The translations under genes and the position numbers were made by a program. The notes beneath the pieces are model-generated. The model searched no databases. It was not told the DNA's origin and saw nothing but the letters and a program-made list of their open reading frames with translations. This document shows positions 59,691-64,000 of a stretch of DNA of 64,000 nucleotides, piece by piece; the stretch's first letter is position 1, and each line of letters opens with the position of its first letter. The stretch comes from Streptomyces xinghaiensis S187. GTDB taxonomy: Bacteria > Actinomycetota > Actinomycetes > Streptomycetales > Streptomycetaceae. The stretch is taken from NCBI RefSeq assembly GCF_000220705.2, contig NZ_CP023202.1:7036501-7100500 (forward strand), read 5' to 3'.

Positions 59691-60451
59691 CAGCCACGCC
59701 ACCGCATCTCCGCCCGCCCGCTGGCTACGCCAAGATCGGCGACGGTGAACACAGCGAAGTCTTCCGCCGCGGCGGCAGCCGGTACTGCATCCAACTCTTC
59801 CGGCCCGACACACCACTCACCGTCGAGAGGATCGAAACGGAGTATGCCTACCTCCAGCAGGCGTACTCCGCCCTGCCCCGCCTCATCCCCCGCCAGCGCC
59901 TGTTCACCGACAACCCGCATGCCCCCCTGGCCCACGCAGTGCTGGTCAAGCAGTGGGTAGAGGTCGACACCTCCCGGCCACTGCACCTCCTGCGCGCCAA
60001 CGACCTCACCCCCGCCACGCTTGCCCAGCTCAACCAGTTCGTCGCGATCACCCGGACCCTGCTGGACCGGGCGCCGACCGAGGAAACCCTGCTGCCGGAC
60101 ATCATCGACAACCGGTTCCGCAACCTGGCCCTGGACACCGCAGGGCAACTGCGGCTGCTCGACACCAACCAGCTCATCAATACCCATGCGCTGCGGGCCC
60201 TGGCCCCCGGCCGGCACCTGGACCTCACCCGCCGCCCCATCCACGCCATGGTGCTGCGACGCCTGATGTTCCTCGACGCCGCCTTCCGCGGCCGTACCTG
60301 CGACCAACTCACCACCGACCCCGTCTACGCCCGCTACCTGACCCCAGCCGGCTTCGACATCCTCTTCCAGGCGAGCGCCGAAACAGGCGAACCCTGCGGC
60401 GGGACGCACGAGGCGGCCACAGCACCACCCCGCCTCTGGCACCATAGGTAA
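59687..60451 (+). CDS. Kinase-like protein in the carbamoyltransferase operon
   Basis: 254 residues from ATG at 59687 (ATGA overlap). YAKIGDGEHSEVFRRGGSRYCIQLF resembles the Gly-rich loop and lysine-less strand of kinase-like folds, and IIDNRFRNLALDTAGQLRLLDTNQLI resembles the catalytic/metal loops (an N and a D in the positions of HxDxxxxN and DFG-like). Assigned tentatively as a small-molecule or protein kinase. Activity cannot be confirmed, because the catalytic Asp is not in the usual context. Confidence 0.55.
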   Translation: MTATPPHLRPPAGYAKIGDGEHSEVFRRGGSRYCIQLFRPDTPLTVERIETEYAYLQQAYSALPRLIPRQRLFTDNPHAPLAHAVLVKQWVEVDTSRPLHLLRANDLTPATLAQLNQFVAITRTLLDRAPTEETLLPDIIDNRFRNLALDTAGQLRLLDTNQLINTHALRALAPGRHLDLTRRPIHAMVLRRLMFLDAAFRGRTCDQLTTDPVYARYLTPAGFDILFQASAETGEPCGGTHEAATAPPRLWHHR

Positions 60452-60487
60452 CGACCCACTCACCAAAAGCGATCATGAAGGATTCTC

Positions 60488-61339
60488 ATGCTGCGCATCG
60501 CTCTGCCCAACAAAGGTTCCCTTTCCGGACCAGCGGGCGCGATGCTCCATGAAGCCGGATACCGCCAGCGAAGTGACTCCAAAGAGCTCGTCGTCGTCGA
60601 CGAGCAGAACGACGTCGAGTTCTTCTACCTGCGCCCCCGCGACATCGCCGTCTACGTCGGCTCCGGCCAGCTCGACATCGGCATCACCGGCCGCGACCTC
60701 CTGCTGGACTCCGCCGCGGCGGCTGAAGAAGTCCTGCAACTGGGCTTCGCCCGCTCCACCTTCCACTTCGCCGGCACCCCCGGGACCGCCGAATCGGTGC
60801 ACGACCTGGCTGGGATGACGATCGCCACCTCCTACCCCGGCGTGGTGGCCAAGCACCTGGCCGACCAAGGCGTCCACGCCGGGAATATCGTCCGTCTCGA
60901 CGGCGCGGTGGAGACCTCGCTGCGGCTCGGCGTCGCCCAGGTGATCGCCGACGTCGTCGAAACCGGAACGACACTGGCCCACCTGGGCCTGGTGGTCATC
61001 GGCGAACCGCTGATGGAATCCGAAGCCATCGTCATCCGCCCTGCCGGAGCGGACACCACCAACGAGGCCGTCCAGAGGTTCCTGCGCCGCCTGCAAAGCG
61101 TCCAGGTTGCCCGCTCCTACGTGATGATGGACTACGACATCCGCATGGAAGACGTGGAGGCAGCCGTGGCTCTCACGCCCGGCCTGGAGTCACCGACCGT
61201 CTCCCCGCTCCACAAGCAGGGCTGGGCGGCCGTCCGCGCCATGGTCCCGGCCGACCAGGCTCAGCACATCATGGACAAACTGGAGACCGTCGGCGCCCGC
61301 GCCATCCTGACCACCCGCATCCACGCCTGCCGAGTCTGA
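60488..61339 (+). CDS. HisG-type ATP phosphoribosyltransferase
   Basis: 283 residues from ATG at 60488, matching long-form HisG: LRIALPNKGSLSGPAGAML at the start, RDIAVYVGSGQLDIGITGRDLL, the PRPP-binding-like VAQVIADVVETGTTLAHLGL, and a C-terminal ACT-like domain (SVQVARSYVMMDYDIRM, SPTVSPLHKQGWAAVRAMV). In histidine biosynthesis HisG joins ATP and PRPP. Here no other his gene is nearby; the gene follows a glycosyltransferase, carbamoyltransferase and kinase-like gene, so it is probably a paralogue recruited to specialised metabolism. Confidence 0.9.
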   Translation: MLRIALPNKGSLSGPAGAMLHEAGYRQRSDSKELVVVDEQNDVEFFYLRPRDIAVYVGSGQLDIGITGRDLLLDSAAAAEEVLQLGFARSTFHFAGTPGTAESVHDLAGMTIATSYPGVVAKHLADQGVHAGNIVRLDGAVETSLRLGVAQVIADVVETGTTLAHLGLVVIGEPLMESEAIVIRPAGADTTNEAVQRFLRRLQSVQVARSYVMMDYDIRMEDVEAAVALTPGLESPTVSPLHKQGWAAVRAMVPADQAQHIMDKLETVGARAILTTRIHACRV

Positions 61340-61359
61340 ACCAGACCGGAACCGTTCCC

Positions 61360-61402
61360 GGCCCCGGAGACCGCCCTCCCCCGTGGCGCAACCTCCGGGG
61401 CC
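61360..61402 (+). terminator. Stem-loop after hisG
   Basis: GGCCCCGGAG pairs with CTCCGGGGCC over 10 bp with a 23-nt loop, starting 20 bp after the hisG stop. Candidate end of the operon. Confidence 0.45.
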
Positions 61403-61502
61403 GAACCCCGCACACAGCCGTGCCCGACGCCGCAGACCCTCCAACCCCGCACGAGCTGAGGGCTTCCGCACGCCGACCGCACGCGAACCGGCCTGCGATC
61501 CC

Positions 61503-61539
61503 GGGAGTGATATCACTCCCGCTGCGCCGTCGCTAGAGT
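61503..61539 (+). promoter_or_regulatory. 18-bp palindrome overlapping a -35 region
   Basis: GGGAGTGATATCACTCCC (61503-61520) is an exact palindrome. TAGAGT (61534-61539) is a good -10, and 17 bp upstream the -35 hexamer TATCAC falls inside the palindrome. A protein bound there would block the promoter of the toxin-antitoxin-like pair that begins at 61582. Confidence 0.6.
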
Positions 61540-61581
61540 GGTCTCGGAAGCGAGAAAATGTCACCGGCCCGGGGAGCGGTC

Positions 61582-61866
61582 ATGAGTGAGCCGTGGACCA
61601 TCGAACGCATCCGCGACGCTCTCGATGATCCAGAACTGGCCAAGCGGTTCCTCACGGAAATCAACCGGGCGCCAGCCCACGAACTGCTGCAGACCTTCGC
61701 CCGCTGGGAGCGCACAGCGAAGGACATCACCGCCGCCATCGAACGCGGCCGTGAGCTGGCCGCGTTCGATGAGCGGGGCGAGGAACCGCCGGGGGAGTGG
61801 TCAGACGCGACCGACCGGGTCCTGGCGGAGGCGGGGCGCATCCGGGCTGCCCGGGGCGCTGCCTGA
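61582..61866 (+). CDS. Antitoxin-like protein, related to the one in array 1
   Basis: 94 residues from ATG at 61582, ribosome site GGGGAG. Helical, acidic: WTIERIRDALDDPELAKRFLTEINRAPAHELLQTFARWERT, then EEPPGEWSDATDRVLAEAGRIR. It aligns with the 99-residue protein at 21603-21902 (WTI..I..AL...EL...F..E). First gene of a likely toxin-antitoxin pair behind a palindromic operator. Confidence 0.6.
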   Translation: MSEPWTIERIRDALDDPELAKRFLTEINRAPAHELLQTFARWERTAKDITAAIERGRELAAFDERGEEPPGEWSDATDRVLAEAGRIRAARGAA

Positions 61867-61981
61867 TCGGTCAACCGGATCACACAGGGTCGCCGAACCG
61901 CTACGCTGTTCCTCGGGTGCGCGGGGGCCTACAGACGTTGATCCGTAGGGCGCATTGCGTCCAGGTCCGAGGGGGAGGCCC

Positions 61982-62224
61982 TTGTACCGCCTCAAGTTCG
62001 ATCCGTCGGCCGAGGTCGTCTTCGACTCGCTACCGCCACACGTCAGCGAAGAGCTCACCCTGGCTCTGGCCGACGCCTGCTACGACCCTCTCGGCACGAC
62101 CCGCTCCTACGGGGAAGCCGACGACGTCATGCGGACGGTGGTCACCGAGCACGCCCAAGTCGTCCTCCTCGTCGGCCACACCCTCAAGACGATCACGGTG
62201 CTGCAGGTCGGCCATCTCGGATGA
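61982..62224 (+). CDS. RelE/ParE-like toxin candidate
   Basis: 80 residues from TTG at 61982, which follows GGGGGAGG. LYRLKFDPSAEVVFDSLPPHVSEELTLALADACYDPL, then VVTEHAQVVLLVGHTLKTITVLQVGHL follow the RelE/ParE beta-alpha-alpha-beta pattern. It lies 115 bp downstream of the antitoxin-like gene, so the two may still be one transcript. Catalytic residues cannot be assigned. Confidence 0.6.
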   Translation: MYRLKFDPSAEVVFDSLPPHVSEELTLALADACYDPLGTTRSYGEADDVMRTVVTEHAQVVLLVGHTLKTITVLQVGHLG

Positions 62225-62398
62225 CAACGCCAGCCCACTGGTTAAGGGCCGCTCCGGGCCGGGGAAATCGGCGCGTCTGCGCGCCGTCGTCCCAGCCCCG
62301 CCGGGAGCAGTAGGGGCTCGGCGCCGCCCGTCTGTCCCGGGCTCAAGGCCGCCCGAGGGAACCACCGGCTTCGCCGGCGGGGGGATCGATCGCTGTGG

Positions 62399-62620
62399 CT
62401 ACGACTCGGCGGGGGCCGGCAGGCGGCGGGCGAGCGCTCCGGCGAGTTCGTAGGCCACCTCCGACTCTTCACCACCGCAGGAGCCAAGGAGTTCCAGCAG
62501 CTGCACCACCGCCCTGGCCTCCCCCAGCGAAAGCAGAGGCAAGCGTGGCTCCTTTTCCCCAGCCAGAACCCACAGGCCCGCCGCGTCACCCGCTGTGATC
62601 ATCTCCGCCATGCCCGGCAC
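62399..62620 (-). CDS. Small hypothetical protein (73 aa)
   Basis: The GTG at 62620 is the longest start; ATG 62611 and ATG 62602 are in frame and no ribosome site discriminates. The product has a helical pattern (MITAGDAAGLWVLAGE, LSLGEARAVVQLLELLGSCGGEESEVAYELAGALARRL), without known motifs. It is convergent with the RelE-like gene; the stretch 62225-62398 shows no gene. Confidence 0.45.
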   Translation of the reverse strand: MPGMAEMITAGDAAGLWVLAGEKEPRLPLLSLGEARAVVQLLELLGSCGGEESEVAYELAGALARRLPAPAES

Positions 62621-62759
62621 AACGGCGCCGAGGCCTAATGAGTCACTCCGCGCCCATTGGGCGGACTACTACCCGCGCACCCGGGAAAGGGGTGGAGAGC
62701 AGGAAGGCCGAGCTATCTCTTCCCTCTCTCGGGCGGGTCCAGCCGAGCCGGAGAAGCCA

Positions 62760-62951
62760 TCACTGCACCTCCTCGTCCGTGAACTCCCTCGGCAGGCTGC
62801 CTCCGAAGTCGAAGAGCGCGAGCCACGTGCCGAGGATGTCGACGACGTCCGCGCCGGGCCACCCGTCCTTTCGTTCCTCCAGCTCGGTCAGCTCCTGACG
62901 CAGTGCGATGACGGCTCTTCCTACGGGCGTCTTCGGGTCGGGAATGATCAC
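62760..62951 (-). CDS. Small hypothetical protein (63 aa)
   Basis: GTG at 62951, weak ribosome site. The product is short and acidic, with a charged helix (TPVGRAVIALRQELTELEER) and WPGADVVDILGTWLALFDFGG. No known family. Confidence 0.4.
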   Translation of the reverse strand: MIIPDPKTPVGRAVIALRQELTELEERKDGWPGADVVDILGTWLALFDFGGSLPREFTDEEVQ

Positions 62952-63110
62952 GATGGTGTCTTTCTCGGTGAGGGCGGGGACGTCCGGTCCGCGGCATGCC
63001 CCGCCGGATGTGCGCGCGGGAGTCTGGTCCTGTGATCAGGGCGGCTTCGGCATGAAGGCTCAGAACTCGCTGAGAAGGCGGAGGCTGATGTGCCAGAGAC
63101 AGGCCAGGGG

Positions 63111-63716
63111 CTAAAGCTCCAGGTCCAGGAGGGTGCGCAGCAGGGCGGCGTGGTCGGCGGGCAGGACAGCCTCACGCAGGGTGCGCTTGCGCAGGATGGG
63201 CACGTCCAGGCTGATGCCAACCGGGAGGTCGGACGCGTTCTGGTGGGGGACGAGCCGGTAGTGCGAGACAGCGATCATCCAAGCCTCGTACCGGTCGGCA
63301 GGGCTGCCGCTGCGGGCGGCGTGCCCCGCGTCGGGGGAGCGGGACGGGCAGGGGCAGGACGGGTCGGTGCAGGGCCTCCCTGCGGGGTTGCCGGCCAGGA
63401 CGGGGCTGTGCCGGTAGTGCGTGGCCGTGCCGTTCAGCATGGGGCAGTGCGCGGCGGTGTAGGGCAGGCACTCCGGATGCAGTGCCGGTTCGGGTGAGGC
63501 TCCTTCGGCCACGTCGACCGGGCGAACGATCAGGAAGCACCGTTCGTCCAGCGGTTGGCCACAGATCTGGCAGAGGCGCTTCAGGAAGGCCGTTCGGGCA
63601 CGGTTGGCGTCGAGGCTGCCGAAGACCGCGTGGTCACCGTGGGTCAGGGATACCCACGGCACCACCAGGCCGCCCGCGAGTGGCTGTCGGGCGCAGCGTT
63701 GGGGGATTGCGCGCAT
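63111..63716 (-). CDS. Cys/His-rich hypothetical protein (201 aa)
   Basis: ATG at 63716 follows GAAGGA. Residues ~49-110 hold several Cys/His (CQICGQPLDERC, HPECLPYTAAHC, CTDPSCPCPS), suggesting one or two zinc sites. The C-terminal 60 residues are alpha/beta (DRYEAWMIAVSHYRLVPHQ, VPILRKRTLREAVLPADHAALLRTLLDLEL). Function unknown; the cysteine layout hints at a nucleic-acid or protein-binding adaptor. Confidence 0.6.
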   Translation of the reverse strand: MRAIPQRCARQPLAGGLVVPWVSLTHGDHAVFGSLDANRARTAFLKRLCQICGQPLDERCFLIVRPVDVAEGASPEPALHPECLPYTAAHCPMLNGTATHYRHSPVLAGNPAGRPCTDPSCPCPSRSPDAGHAARSGSPADRYEAWMIAVSHYRLVPHQNASDLPVGISLDVPILRKRTLREAVLPADHAALLRTLLDLEL

Positions 63717-63751
63717 TTGGGACGTCCTTCAACTCGTGGGAGACGTGAGGG

Positions 63752-64000
63752 CTACGCGAGGACGGCGGGGTGCCGTTCGGCATCAGTTGCTGGCTGGTCC
63801 TGGGCGCGCTCGTCCGTCGGTGGACGGCGGACTGTGGGAGGAGAAGACGTAGTGGCCCAGGTCGCGCAGTGCGTCGGCGGTTCGGTCCACGGCATCGGGG
63901 CCGCTGTCGGTCTGGCGGATGTACGCCTCGATCTCGCGATTCCAGGTGAACCCCTGGTCGGTGAGGGTCTTCTCGGTGTCCTGCGTGAGATCGAGAGAGG
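63752..64000 (-). CDS. 3' end of a leftward gene, start beyond the window
   Basis: An open frame enters from base 64000 and ends in TAG at 63754-63752. The visible C-terminal 82 residues are hydrophilic: a helix with KTLTDQGFTWNREIEAYIRQ and DRTADALRDLGHYVF, then a disordered tail. The protein cannot be identified from this fragment. Confidence 0.5.
   Translation of the reverse strand, partial: PLSISRRTPRRPSPTRGSPGIARSRRTSARPTAAPMPWTEPPTHCATWATTSSPPTVRRPPTDERAQDQPATDAERHPAVLA

Noticed and set aside
1..64000. tRNA, rRNA and insertion sequences
   Set aside because: No cloverleaf-like or rRNA-like sequence and no transposase motif or paired terminal repeats were noticed by eye; a covariance-model and IS search would be needed to exclude them.

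Overview
The window is high-GC actinobacterial DNA with GTG and TTG starts, strong GGAGG-type ribosome sites, a WhiB-family regulator and several plasmid-type protein families. The genus that fits best is Streptomyces. An adjacent telomere-associated protein gene and terminal-protein gene (tap-tpg, 50.2-53.0 kb), a leftward block of conjugation-type genes (0.9-8.4 kb) and the absence of any recognisable housekeeping block point to a large linear plasmid, or less likely a chromosome arm.

Layout. From 0 to 12 kb there is a leftward transfer and plasmid-maintenance block: an FtsK/TraB-like ATPase, a long disordered transfer-associated protein, a DUF2637 membrane protein, then a chain of short genes (one WhiB-like, one DUF5999-like), most of them separated by strong stem-loops. 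From 12.3 to 17.2 kb there is a GntR/HutC-type regulator with repeated operator-like sites, a translationally coupled HTH protein / isochorismatase-like hydrolase / flavoprotein operon, and a convergent Rossmann-like protein. From 17.5 to 20.1 kb lies a large winged-helix and zinc-finger protein.

From 20.4 to 36.6 kb there is a complete type I-E CRISPR-Cas locus. Array 1 is read leftward and is split by a toxin-antitoxin-like pair into 15 and 44 repeats. Then come cas3, a 212-bp gap, cas8e-cas11-cas7e-cas5e-cas6e-cas1e-cas2e, and array 2, read rightward with 36 repeats. The cas3-cas8e gap holds two degenerate repeats flanking a 34-nt pseudo-spacer. The 5' end of that pseudo-spacer matches 15 of 17 positions of a site in the same gap next to an AAG motif, the canonical type I-E PAM. 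This is the architecture of a crRNA-like regulatory RNA (CreR/CreA type) that would direct Cascade to its own promoter region. One array-1 spacer matches the cas8e gene of the same locus at 33 of 34 positions. A truncated homologue of the 17.5-20.1 kb gene abuts the last repeat of array 2, so related sequences flank the CRISPR cassette.

From 37.8 to 50 kb: a HIT-like protein, a sigma-factor operon, an RHH/Fic-like toxin-antitoxin pair, a convergent DUF5131 (three-Cys) / TcmP pair, an AAA+ ATPase coupled to a TPR membrane protein, and a Phd-like antitoxin gene. From 50.2 to 56.4 kb: tap-tpg, a small membrane protein and two regulators. From 56.7 to 61.3 kb: a compact operon of glycosyltransferase, NodU/CmcH-type carbamoyltransferase, a kinase-like protein and a HisG-type ATP phosphoribosyltransferase, probably a specialised-metabolite cluster. 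From 61.5 kb to the end: a toxin-antitoxin-like pair related to the one inside array 1, then short leftward genes, the last running off the window.

All product names come from reading the sequence and recalling family signatures; no database search was possible.
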